A DNA stretch of 64,000 bases from contig NZ_JABRVS010000001.1 in assembly GCF_013248905.1 (NCBI RefSeq), positions 5,022,001 to 5,086,000 on the forward strand, read 5' to 3'. The position numbers were made by a program, and so were the translations under genes. The notes under the pieces are model-generated. The model made no database searches and was not told the origin of the DNA. It worked only from the letters and a program-made list of their open reading frames with translations. Positions within the stretch are counted from its first letter, which is position 1. Every line of letters begins with the position of its first letter. Below, piece after piece: positions 37,542-44,935 of the stretch. Source of the DNA: Shewanella sp. VB17. Lineage in GTDB: Bacteria; Pseudomonadota; Gammaproteobacteria; Enterobacterales; Shewanellaceae.

Positions 37542-37737
37542 AATCGTTATCCTGAACAATACGTAGTTGAGGTAACTTAAAGGCTAGTAGAGGATGTGCT
37601 AAAGCACAAAAGATATGGCTGTCCTGACTTTACTGACTTTATCAATTTAGCAGATAAAAAAGATGCATAGGTGTTTACGAGGTCTGCATAGCACTTTTAT
37701 ATATATTACAAACTATTGATAATAATGAGTTAACGAC

Positions 37738-37762
37738 AAATCCATAGGCAGCCATTGTTAAT
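37738..37762 (-). repeat. RAYT 5'-flank motif, copy 1
   Basis: AATCCATAGGCAGCCATTG followed by TTAAT, about 200 bp before the RAYT 1 start. The same sequence with two changes (A for G, C for T) stands 60 bp before RAYT 2 in the same orientation relative to the gene, and a shorter copy lies at 39620-39634. Confidence 0.7.
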
Positions 37763-37941
37763 TCTCAGGGTCCATACTCGACTGACAAGCTTTATTAGCC
37801 AACATTTAATGCAACCTAACGCCTCTGTTTAAGCGGAAGGTTTATAAAACTAAGATTTAAAATACAGAGCAAAAAAAATATGAGGAGGCGATCCCCTTCT
37901 AGTGGTTAAGGTATTGATATTTAATGTAAAATAATTAGCTG

Positions 37942-37959
37942 GCGATCCTAATGGATCGC
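37942..37959. repeat. REP-like hairpin
   Basis: GCGATCC, TAAT, GGATCGC: a 7-bp perfect stem. A half-copy GGCGATCC occurs nearby at about 37885. It is a possible REP substrate for the adjacent RAYT, unproven. It lies in the 571-bp gene-free stretch between RAYT 1 and the integron cassette. Confidence 0.5.
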
Positions 37960-38001
37960 TATGAGTTACAAAAAGTACTACTGCTCAGCACATACCTAAA
38001 A

Positions 38002-38019
38002 AGCGTAAGATCTTACGCT
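38002..38019. repeat. Perfect 18-bp palindrome
   Basis: AGCGTAAGA followed by TCTTACGCT with no loop, 44 bp from the attC site of the cassette. It could be a protein site or a palindromic repeat. Confidence 0.55.
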
Positions 38020-38062
38020 AATATTTACTATATAAGGCATCACTTCCAACATGCTCGGGCTT

Positions 38063-38120
38063 GTTCAACGCTTGGGATAAGGACGCGGCTGCGCGCTGCC
38101 TATCCTAATCTGTTATATGC
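38063..38120 (-). other. attC recombination site of the cassette
   Basis: 58 bp on the minus strand: inverse core GCATATAAC, then AGATTAGGATAGGC, GC-rich centre GCGCGCAGCCGCG, TCCTTATCCCAAGC, and core GTTGAAC (fits GTTRRRY). TTAGGATA pairs with TATCCCAA allowing bulges, as in folded attC bottom strands. The stop codon of the GNAT gene lies inside the inverse core. Confidence 0.7.
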
Positions 38121-38607
38121 ATTTTTCAAAGTATTGAACTGGCATATTTTGATAGTAACCGTCACCACATGCCTGGAACCCAAGCTTAAGTAGTATATGT
38201 TGAGATGGCATGTTCTCGGGCTCTGTTAGAGCAAGAATTTTCGTATAACCAATTTGACTGGCAAAAGAGAGAACAGCAGAGCTTGCTTCGAATGCATATC
38301 CCTTACCTCGAGCTGAAACCTTAAGCCGATACCCAAGTTCAACTACACTTTCGCCTTTATAATTAAATGATTCTATCCCACAATAGCCGACTAGCTCGCC
38401 AGTCGTACGTTCCACAACACAAAACTTTCCAATACCTTTGTTTTGAAATGCACTAACAAGCTCTTCAAAACGCACATCTGCTTGTTCAGGAGTCATTGCG
38501 CCAGTTGGAGAAAACGCCATAAAATCGGCATTTCCTAGTAATTTCATTACTTCACTACGATCTTGCTGAGCAAACTTTCTAAGCTCTAAACGTTCCGTTT
38601 TAATCAC
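38113..38607 (-). CDS. GNAT-family N-acetyltransferase (cassette gene)
   Basis: 164 residues from a GTG at 38607, which has GGAGG 6 nt upstream just inside the cassette boundary; a longer frame would cross the recombination site and is rejected. IKTERLELRKFAQQD is the RimJ/RimL-like start; the acetyl-CoA loop is ARGKGYAFEA; ENMPSQHILLKLGFQ is the common C-terminal block. It transfers acetyl groups from acetyl-CoA to an amine, target unknown; related proteins modify ribosomal proteins or confer resistance. Many integron cassettes carry such genes. Confidence 0.9.
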   Translation of the reverse strand: MIKTERLELRKFAQQDRSEVMKLLGNADFMAFSPTGAMTPEQADVRFEELVSAFQNKGIGKFCVVERTTGELVGYCGIESFNYKGESVVELGYRLKVSARGKGYAFEASSAVLSFASQIGYTKILALTEPENMPSQHILLKLGFQACGDGYYQNMPVQYFEKCI

Positions 38608-38629
38608 TGGATGCCTCCATGCATATAAC

Positions 38630-38980
38630 AGCTTATTGATTAGCAGCAGGATAACCTCCTGCTTTCTTGTAAGTTTCTTCGCCAAAATATCACTTGTAAG
38701 TGTTTGTTGTAAATATATTATTTAACAAAACATGGTATGGTAAACCAAGCCATAGTTAAAATAAGATAAATTTACCCTTTATAACCTACAATACCCCCGA
38801 GCAAGGTTACATTTAAGCTATTGATTTTAAAGTATATTTTTATCTTTATCACTTAGTCGCTGTAATTGCACTAAGTGGACACCCATAATATTTTTAACAT
38901 ATCCTTGTGGTTAGAATATGTCCATCAGTCTTATGGGCTGTCTTGAGCATTCTGCTAGATAAATCACCAATAAAGCTCAA
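38630..38980. other. 351-bp gene-free stretch with a nested hairpin
   Basis: A hairpin at 38882-38937 has outer arms CCCATAA / TTATGGG and inner arms ACATAT / ATATGT. Another inverted repeat, CACTTAGT / ACTAAGTG, precedes it near 38850-38877. Close to the cassette, AGCAGGA / TCCTGCT (38643-38661) forms a small stem that may be a relic of an earlier attC. No gene is supported. Confidence 0.45.
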
Positions 38981-39142
38981 TCGAAGAAACACGTTTGCTT
39001 GAAATAACAAGTGTAGATACGGCTGTGAGCTTCCAAAACAGGGATGTTTTGGCAGAGCCCACACGGAAGTGCTTGCGGCGTCTCACAGAAGCATCTACAC
39101 ATACCCCGCTGGAGGCGATTAATAAAAGCGAAGGTATGGCCT
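38981..39142 (+). repeat. Folded repeat element, copy A
   Basis: Shares long near-identical blocks with copy B, including TGTAGATACGGCTGTGAGC and CCAAAACAGGGATGTTTTGG. A long stem forms between GTGTAGAT (39011-39018) plus CTGTGAG (39023-39029) and CTCACAG (39082-39088) plus ATCTACAC (39093-39100), with a 4-nt internal loop. Inside it is a perfect 8-bp hairpin, CCAAAACA / TGTTTTGG, closed by a GGGA loop (GNRA type). It lies between the two RAYTs. No gene is predicted; open frames seen here are incidental. Confidence 0.8.
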
Positions 39143-39265
39143 TCAACATTCTACCCAACACCTAATAAATCTAATCCAGAAGAATAAAAATAAAATCAGC
39201 CTTCATTCGAAAACTGAATGATTTTGGGGCATAAATAAGCCAGAAAACTAACTAACAAAATCAAA

Positions 39266-39478
39266 TCGAAGAGACACACTTGCTTGAAATAACGGGTGTA
39301 GATACGGCTGTGAGCTTCCAAAACAGGGATGTTTTGGCAGAGCCCACATGGCCTATTCAGTTCCATACTGAATTAGGCATTTCCACCGTCCGTAGCGGTC
39401 AGAAGTGCTTGCGGCGTCTCGCAGAAGTGTCTGCACATACCCTGCTGGAGGCGATAAATAAAAGTGAAGGTTCGACCT
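39266..39478 (+). repeat. Folded repeat element, copy B with an extra hairpin
   Basis: Same orientation as copy A, 285 bp downstream. The same core stem exists: GTGTAGAT (39296-39303) and CTGTGAG (39308-39314) with CTCGCAG (39418-39424) and GTCTGCAC (39429-39436). Three A-to-G changes relative to copy A turn A-U pairs into G-U pairs, keeping the fold. The CCAAAACA-GGGA-TGTTTTGG hairpin is identical. An extra 50 bp (about 39347-39400) contains its own hairpin, GCCTATTCAG / CTGAATTAGGC. Spacers after both copies are also weakly similar, so the pair is a degenerate tandem duplication. Confidence 0.8.
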
Positions 39479-39859
39479 TAAACCACCTACCATATCCCAA
39501 TATAACCTCGACCCAACAATAAATGTACTATTTTGAAAATATGGCCTTCATTCAAAGGTTAGCCAACTTTGCGGCACAAACGATTTAGAAAACGTACAGC
39601 CAATAAAAAAAAATCAAAGCCAGCCATTGTTAATCAATAACATATCGACATTCCCGCGAACCTTCAACGTTCTATAACTGTCAATTTATGGGAGGTAGGA
39701 ATGTTAAGCTCATATAACCTAGTGCTCTTAACAAAATGAGGTTTTTTGTCGTAAAAAGTTGATTTTCAGGCAAGGAATATCTGCTCTGTTGATAAACTGA
39801 GGAAGATGCTATTACAGGTATATTAGAGTTCTGTTGCTCTTATTACTTGAATCCAGCGG
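39479..39859. other. 381-bp gene-free stretch before RAYT 2
   Basis: The first 130 bp resemble the spacer after copy A (GGCCTTCATTC, then TTTGCGGCACAAA). A short copy of the RAYT flank motif, CCAGCCATTGTTAAT, is at 39620-39634. Nothing else was recognised. Confidence 0.4.
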
Positions 39860-40837
39860 CTAGCCTACTTTAAGATACTCGCAACTATTGGAAAAGTGCC
39901 GTCGTCTTTTATTTAAGTGTTCACAGTAGCGACTTAGCTCTTGCAGTGTCCCTACTGGTCCATGAAATAGTTGCCCAAAATCTGTGGTAATTTTGAGCCA
40001 ATTGTCAGCAGGAATGTTTAACCTCATTAATATCTTATCTGCATTGGCTGAGATGGCTCCGCGTTTATCATCTCGAATAATACGACCTGTTTCATCAATT
40101 AATTCAAGATAGTCTTTCAGCGCGAAGTTTATGCCTTTGGGTTGATTAAGTCGTTCATCCCCAATAAAGGGCAGTAATCTGGCGGGTTGCTTTCCATTGA
40201 TTGCCGCGTTGACTCGCAATTGAAGGCTGGTGTAGTCTGAATTCTCTGGCGTATTGGCCATTTTAGCCCGAATCGGATTAAGTTCAACGTAGGCCATACA
40301 AGCCAGCACTGCCGCTTCATCCAAAAGCGCTTGAGATTTAAACCGTCCTTCCCAGAAATGCCCCGTACAGTTATCTTCAAAGTTGGCTTGCCTAGCAATG
40401 GGCTCATTAAGACATCGCATAAACCAGCTAATATCACTCAGCCGTGAGCGGTAAGTCGCAATAAGATGTTTTAACTGACTCACTTGGTGCTCATCAATCA
40501 CTTCACCTCGAGCAAATTTTTGTGTGAGTGCTGTGCCGTTAAAGCATTGATGCCATTGTTCTACCACCTCCCTATCTGACCAGACATTGGCTTTATCTAA
40601 ATCGATATATAACACAATATGCAAATGATTACTCATCACCGCATAGGCAGCCACATCAATCGCAAAAACGTCAGATAATTTAAGCATTTGCGCCTCAACC
40701 CAACCGCGTCGATGGTCATAGTTTTTACCTGTGTACTTATCGTCACCACAGAGATATGCGCGGCGCACGACACGGCTACAACAATGATAATAAGGCGTAT
40801 CTTCGATACTGATTAGCGTTCTTCTAGGCTGTGGCAT
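39860..40837 (-). CDS. REP-associated tyrosine transposase (RAYT 2, Y1_Tnp family)
   Basis: 325 residues from ATG 40837. HUH motif HLH in AVMSNHLHIVLYIDLDKA; putative catalytic Tyr in CMAYVELNPIRAKMAN; GHFWEGRFKSQALLDEAAV matches RAYT 1. Length and domain order are those of complete RAYTs. The divergence from RAYT 1 suggests two lineages in one locus. Direct repeats immediately upstream (40896-40966) may be its promoter region or its substrate. Confidence 0.93.
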   Translation of the reverse strand: MPQPRRTLISIEDTPYYHCCSRVVRRAYLCGDDKYTGKNYDHRRGWVEAQMLKLSDVFAIDVAAYAVMSNHLHIVLYIDLDKANVWSDREVVEQWHQCFNGTALTQKFARGEVIDEHQVSQLKHLIATYRSRLSDISWFMRCLNEPIARQANFEDNCTGHFWEGRFKSQALLDEAAVLACMAYVELNPIRAKMANTPENSDYTSLQLRVNAAINGKQPARLLPFIGDERLNQPKGINFALKDYLELIDETGRIIRDDKRGAISANADKILMRLNIPADNWLKITTDFGQLFHGPVGTLQELSRYCEHLNKRRRHFSNSCEYLKVG

Positions 40838-40895
40838 AACTCACTCCAATGACATCACCATGATTAAATTTTAGTCACAGCGACAGAGAAGTGCA

Positions 40896-40966
40896 ATTAA
40901 CGATGGCTGTCTATGGATTATTACAGTCTATGGATTATTACAACGATGGCTGTCTATGGATTATTA
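40896..40966 (+). repeat. Direct repeats upstream of RAYT 2 (RAYT flank motif, copies 2 and 3)
   Basis: AACGATGGCTGTCTATGGATTATTA (shown only by its halves AACGATGGCTGT and CTATGGATTATTA) occurs at 40899-40923 and 40942-40966, with a partial copy (GTCTATGGATTATTAC) between. The reverse complement is the motif found before RAYT 1. Confidence 0.8.
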
Positions 40967-41117
40967 TCGTCAACATATCTTGAGTTATCGCAGTGAAGAC
41001 ATGATAACTTTTATTACCATCATTGAGCAAGATCAGAGTTATCAATCCATGGTCAATGCCTATCAGAATACAGATAACAATGAAGTGCCTTTTATTCGGC
41101 ATTCATTCTTGAGTTAA
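40956..41117 (+). pseudogene. Possible gene remnant
   Basis: A 53-codon open frame from an ATG inside the RAYT-flank repeat (MDYYRQHILSYRSEDM, then ITFITIIEQDQSYQSMVNAY) to TAA 41115-41117. It has protein-like composition but no ribosome site, begins in repeated DNA and overlaps the end of the convergent LysR gene. It may be the C-terminal end of a gene cut by insertion of the RAYT element. No family recognised. Confidence 0.3.
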
Positions 41118-42001
41118 ACAGTGATATCACTAATTTTTTTGGTTAACTGTTCAATAAATTCCTTGGTTTTCTTCGGTAGAAACCTTCTTTCGGTATAAAC
41201 GGCATTAACCATAAATCCTTTGACAGGATGAGAAGGTAATAATCTAATGAGTTTGCCTTTTTTTAAATCATCCTCATATAACCACGCAGGTCCTAGGTTG
41301 ACTCCTGATCCGTTTATCACCAAATATCGAATTGCATTCAGGCTATTTACCGCCATATTACTTGACATATTTGAGTGACGAAAGACGCTACCATCTTTGA
41401 ATTCAATACTGCTCCGGCCCTGGGCTGCAGAGTACAGTACAAAATTATGATTAACTAAGTCACTAGGTGATTGAGGCAGACCGTACTGATTAACATACTC
41501 AGGATTAGCAACAAGAACACGCGAAATCTCACCGACTTTTTTTACAATTAAATTAGAATCAGGTAAGGGACCGATTCGAATTGCTACATCTAAATTTTTC
41601 TCCGCTAGATTATCGATATCACTGCTTAAGATCAGTTCAACTTTTAATTCTGGCGCCTCTCTTTGCATATCTAGGACAACCGGAGTTATCAATTTTTCTG
41701 CAAGATCAAAAGTCGAACCGATACGAAGTTTACCTTTAATGGTCGTTACACCACTGAGGATTTCTTCTTCTAGAGCCATCTGTTCATCAATGATTCTCTT
41801 TAAGCCTATATAGTAAGCCTGCCCAAGTTCCGTGGGGTGAGTTCTTGATGTTGAACGATGTAACAGTTTGATTTTCAGCCGTTCTTCAAGCGCCGCAATT
41901 TTCCTGCTTAAAGATGAAGGCTCCATGTTTAAGAGCTTGGCAGCTTGCTTGAAGCTACCCGTTTCAACGACATGTAGAAAGGCTTGTTCTGAAGTGCTCA
42001 T
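41114..42001 (-). CDS. LysR-family transcriptional regulator
   Basis: 295 residues from ATG 42001 (an in-frame TTG at 42025 is less likely). HTH: AFLHVVETGSFKQAAKLLNM with EPSSLSRKIAALEERLKIKL; the substrate-binding domain follows (about 90-290). The group resembles DNA-binding regulators that act on divergent genes. It is divergent from the metallo-hydrolase gene at 42217, with 215 bp of shared control region, so it probably regulates it. Its effector is unknown. Confidence 0.93.
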   Translation of the reverse strand: MSTSEQAFLHVVETGSFKQAAKLLNMEPSSLSRKIAALEERLKIKLLHRSTSRTHPTELGQAYYIGLKRIIDEQMALEEEILSGVTTIKGKLRIGSTFDLAEKLITPVVLDMQREAPELKVELILSSDIDNLAEKNLDVAIRIGPLPDSNLIVKKVGEISRVLVANPEYVNQYGLPQSPSDLVNHNFVLYSAAQGRSSIEFKDGSVFRHSNMSSNMAVNSLNAIRYLVINGSGVNLGPAWLYEDDLKKGKLIRLLPSHPVKGFMVNAVYTERRFLPKKTKEFIEQLTKKISDITV

Positions 42002-42216
42002 AATAGTTAATTGCAAATATGACAATTAGTGAATGCATATTATCATCTTCATAACTTAATTAACAATATGCTAGTCTCACAATACAAACAGCACAGCTAA
42101 CAAATGAGTATTTAATCACAGATAAACAATAACTTAATTAGTTTCAGTCATTCGTTAAACCTTGTGTGACTAACTGTCAGGTATGTTATTCAAATTGACA
42201 TCATAATGGAGTAAAT

Positions 42217-43131
42217 ATGTATAGATTAATATCAAGTTTAAAAGTAAGTTTACTGATCGCCATGTTAATCGTGACTCAATTCGCTGTCGCGCAAAGTAAC
42301 CGTCAAACCACATTAGCAGTAGCTGACAATATCTATTCCTTTAGCGTAAACGGTGAGTACATTTCTTTGTTTATCGTGACCGATGACGGTGTCATGGTAT
42401 TTGACCCTATCAATACCCCACATGCAGAAGCAATGGTTAAGGAGATCAAGAAGATCACCAATAAACCAATAAAGTATGTTTTACATAGCCACAACCACTG
42501 GGATCATGCTGGCGGGGGGCAAGTGTTTATCAATGAAGGGGCAATGACACTAGCCCATGAAGAAGCAACGGCTTGGATGAAGGCAAATCCAAACAGAGAT
42601 ATGATCCCCCCCACAAAGTCGTGGACTGGCAGCAGAGCAGATATTCAACTCGGTGGAACAACAGTAGAATTACATTACTTGGGCATGAACCATGGCTTGG
42701 GTATGACAGTGTTTGTCTTGCCACAATCTAGAGTGGCATATATTGCAGACATTGTGACACCTAATCGAGTTATCTTCTCTGTCGTACCAGATTTCAACAT
42801 TAGAGAATGGGAGAGAAGTTTATCTGAAATTCTTGAATTAGAATTCGATACCGCAGTGTTTTCTCACAATGAAGCTGATACACCTTTAGCGGGGGGAACA
42901 AAGGAAGATGTCGTACAGCAATTGGAATACATTCAAGATTTACGCGATGGTTTCTATGCGGAATTACAAAAGGGGACCAACCCATTCATGATCCCAACAA
43001 TGTTAACCTTGCCAAAATATAAGCACTGGGTTGGTTATGATGATTGGTTAGAGATGAATGTTTGGCGCATTCTGACAGATGAGTTTATGGGGCCTTACCC
43101 TTGGCGAGCAGAACCTGCAAATAACCAGTAA
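42217..43131 (+). CDS. Exported MBL-fold metallo-hydrolase
   Basis: 304 residues with a signal peptide (MYRLISSLKVSLLIAMLIVT then QFAVAQ, cleavage near 25). The metallo-beta-lactamase motif HxHxxxDH is HNHWDHAGGGQVF within VLHSHNHWDHAGG; a third-ligand His is in GMNHGLGMTVFVLP and the bridging Asp in YIADIVTP. It most resembles the broad MBL-hydrolase group rather than true B1-B3 lactamases, so substrate is open (lactone, ester or sulfatase-like). GGAG precedes the ATG. It ends beside an IS1111-type element. Confidence 0.87.
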   Translation: MYRLISSLKVSLLIAMLIVTQFAVAQSNRQTTLAVADNIYSFSVNGEYISLFIVTDDGVMVFDPINTPHAEAMVKEIKKITNKPIKYVLHSHNHWDHAGGGQVFINEGAMTLAHEEATAWMKANPNRDMIPPTKSWTGSRADIQLGGTTVELHYLGMNHGLGMTVFVLPQSRVAYIADIVTPNRVIFSVVPDFNIREWERSLSEILELEFDTAVFSHNEADTPLAGGTKEDVVQQLEYIQDLRDGFYAELQKGTNPFMIPTMLTLPKYKHWVGYDDWLEMNVWRILTDEFMGPYPWRAEPANNQ

Positions 43132-43323
43132 TAAGAGTACAACGACCTTGCCATACACAAGTCATTGATGGCTTTGTTCTGTATTGCAGGTAAAACAACT
43201 CAGTGTTCAAAAATTGGATCATCCTAGTGAACAGCTACCATAGAGTTCACTTTCCAGCTCTGATCAAACGATTTATGGAGCCTCATTGGTTGCAATCCCC
43301 TCATGACATATATGGACGCTCCC

Positions 43324-43700
43324 GGTTAGTCAAGGTAATACTCATCTAACCAAGGTATTTTTGACCTTAGTTTCTTTGTTAACTATTACCTCTCGTTACG
43401 TGTTTATTGACTGACTCTTTTCGCTTTAAGCGATAGTGCTGACATATATACGGGCTTAACACGTTCTCTTTTTAGAGAAAATGCGCCCCTGATGAATTCC
43501 GTACCTACACACCCAAAAATAAAATACACCCAGTCGGGTTATTTACCCTTGTCTCTAACGGGTTTATGCAGGATGAACTGAGTCTTTTGTCATCAATTTA
43601 ACCACTTCTCTAAGAGGTGACTATCAAGTGCTCACTACACCCAGTCGGGCTCAGTATCGGCTCTTGTCTTGAACGAGCTTTGCTTGATAGTCGATACCAT
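43324..43700 (-). ncRNA. Candidate bridge-RNA region of the IS1111 element
   Basis: Non-coding 3' flank of the transposase. A 14-bp word, TACACCCAGTCGGG, occurs twice (43525-43538 and 43636-43649, 111 bp apart), each holding a CCC/GGG mini-stem. In the IS1111 group, the bridge RNA that pairs with donor and target DNA is known to come from this side. I infer an RNA here; exact ends and loops are not determined. Confidence 0.4.
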
Positions 43701-43854
43701 TAACATTATCAGACGCATGATATTATCTCTGCCGTTTGGCCGCTTTGTGCTTGATAACGTGTTTGTTTTTTTAATAATATCCACATCAGCCTTGCCAGTT
43801 TATGTGCTGTCGCTACCGTGGCCTTATTAAAACCTATTCGCGCTTTTAATTGAG

Positions 43855-44748
43855 TTACCCATTGGTTGAGTGCGTCATCTTTTTGTGTGCATGACTAACA
43901 ACGGTTCTCGCCCCATGGATGAGTTGTTTTCTTAAATAGCTGTCACCACGCTTAGTAATACCATAAAGCTGGCTTTTATTTCCTGAGGCATATTGCCTCG
44001 GTGTTAGCCCAAGCCAGACAGCGAGTTCTTTAGGGGTATTAAAAGCCTGGCCTTTGTCGATACAAGCTTCAAAAGCGGAGGCTATTACATGACCAATACC
44101 CGGTATACTGAGCAGTATCTGTCCTGTTTCGGTTTGCTCTACTTTCTGTTTTATCAACTTATTGAGGTCTTTGAGTTGCTTAGTTATTTGCAAGTATTCA
44201 TCATAAACTTGGTTGAGGAGATATCTGAGTAAAGGTCTCTGCTCACTGTCATTGATGATATCCCAGATGTTTTGTTCAAAAGCGGTAAAACCTTGTGGGA
44301 AAACAAAGCCAAAATCAACCAATAATCCTCGAATTTGATTGGTGCAAGCAATGCGCTGCTTGATTAACCGGTCTCTTATTCTATGCATCATCAAGACCTC
44401 TTGCTGAGCCTCTGACTTAATTGGCACAAAACGAATATTAGGTCTTGAACTTGCTTCAAAGATAGCTAATGCATCGTTACTGTCATTTTTATTGCCGCGA
44501 ACAAATGGGGTAACATGTTGAGCGGGTATCAACTTAACGTTATGGCCAAATTGTAAACCGACACGCCCCCAATAGTGTGATGAATAACAGGCCTCCATAA
44601 CCACAGTGCAAGCAGGCGTGTTGCATAACAGCTCTTTAAGCTGATTTCTGTTCAGCCGTTTGTTATAGACTTTCTTAGCATCTGCAGTCATTCCAAGTAC
44701 TTGGAATACATTCTTTGCAAGATCGATAGCAATAGTGGTAACTTTCAT
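43855..44748 (-). CDS. IS1111-type DEDD transposase, frameshifted near the C-terminus
   Basis: 297 residues in frame 0. RuvC-like acidic residues lie in TIAIDLAKNVFQ, VMEACYSSHYWGR and NKNDSNDALAIFE; the Transposase_20 domain follows (LLSIPGIGHVIASAF, WLGLTPRQYASGNKSQLYGI, TKRGDSYLRKQLIHGAR). The frame ends in HAHKKMTHSTNG. The -1 frame continues from AAAAAG as DDALNQWVTQLKARIGF and TAHKLARLMWILLKKQ to a TGA at 43709-43711, giving about 345 residues, the normal family length. So one A has been lost from the A5 run, or the site is a -1 slip. Confidence 0.9.
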   Translation of the reverse strand: MKVTTIAIDLAKNVFQVLGMTADAKKVYNKRLNRNQLKELLCNTPACTVVMEACYSSHYWGRVGLQFGHNVKLIPAQHVTPFVRGNKNDSNDALAIFEASSRPNIRFVPIKSEAQQEVLMMHRIRDRLIKQRIACTNQIRGLLVDFGFVFPQGFTAFEQNIWDIINDSEQRPLLRYLLNQVYDEYLQITKQLKDLNKLIKQKVEQTETGQILLSIPGIGHVIASAFEACIDKGQAFNTPKELAVWLGLTPRQYASGNKSQLYGITKRGDSYLRKQLIHGARTVVSHAHKKMTHSTNG

Positions 44749-44935
44749 AGTGGACGCTCCTTAATGTAACTGAATGGTCAACATCAGTTTGGCGCATTGA
44801 CGCCGAATTAGGGGGCGTCCATCTCATCACCCATTCGATACTGATAAAAATAGCAAAGCATGGAAATAGGCGGCACAAGCACAATTTCTTCTATACTGCA
44901 GTTATTGTATTTCTTGTCGCTGCGAGTATTGAAAC

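Larger units (their letters stand above)
38063..38629 (-). mobile_element. Solitary integron gene cassette
   Basis: One GNAT gene bounded by matching ends: GTTATATGC on the minus strand just before the gene (38629-38621) and its exact reverse complement GCATATAAC just after (38120-38112), followed by an imperfect palindrome and the core site GTTGAAC (38069-38063). In a circularised cassette the 5' end would complete the attC core as GTTATATGC, fully complementary to the inverse core. That is the hallmark of attC chemistry. About 565 bp, normal for a cassette. No integrase or further cassettes are seen, so it may sit at a secondary site or be a relic. Confidence 0.72.
43312..44822 (-). mobile_element. 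IS1111-type (IS110 family) insertion sequence
   Basis: About 1.5 kb. Subterminal inverted repeats: ATGGACGCTCCC (43312-43323) and the complement of ATGGACGCCCCC (44811-44822), 11 of 12 matching. It encodes a DEDD transposase on the minus strand, with only 74 bp before it and nearly 400 bp after it, the layout of the IS1111 group. A third partial copy, GGACGCTCC, at 44752-44760 doubles as the transposase ribosome site. True ends lie a few bases outside the repeats in this group. Of the gene-free 43132-43854, the first 180 bp lie outside the IS and show nothing. Confidence 0.8.

Noticed and set aside
37951..38193. 80-codon plus-strand frame over the palindromes and the attC site
   Set aside because: It crosses the cassette boundary and runs antisense to the GNAT gene; no start signal.
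38964..39161. Open frames through folded repeat copies A and B (also 39280-39522)
   Set aside because: They occur on opposite strands in the two copies, without ribosome sites, and are explained by the conserved repeat sequence.
40896..40966. Direct repeats considered as a CRISPR array
   Set aside because: Only two full units and one partial, irregular spacing, no cas genes; they match the RAYT flank motif instead.
44675..44884. 69-codon frame crossing the IS end
   Set aside because: Overlaps the transposase start and the IS boundary in another frame; not a real gene.
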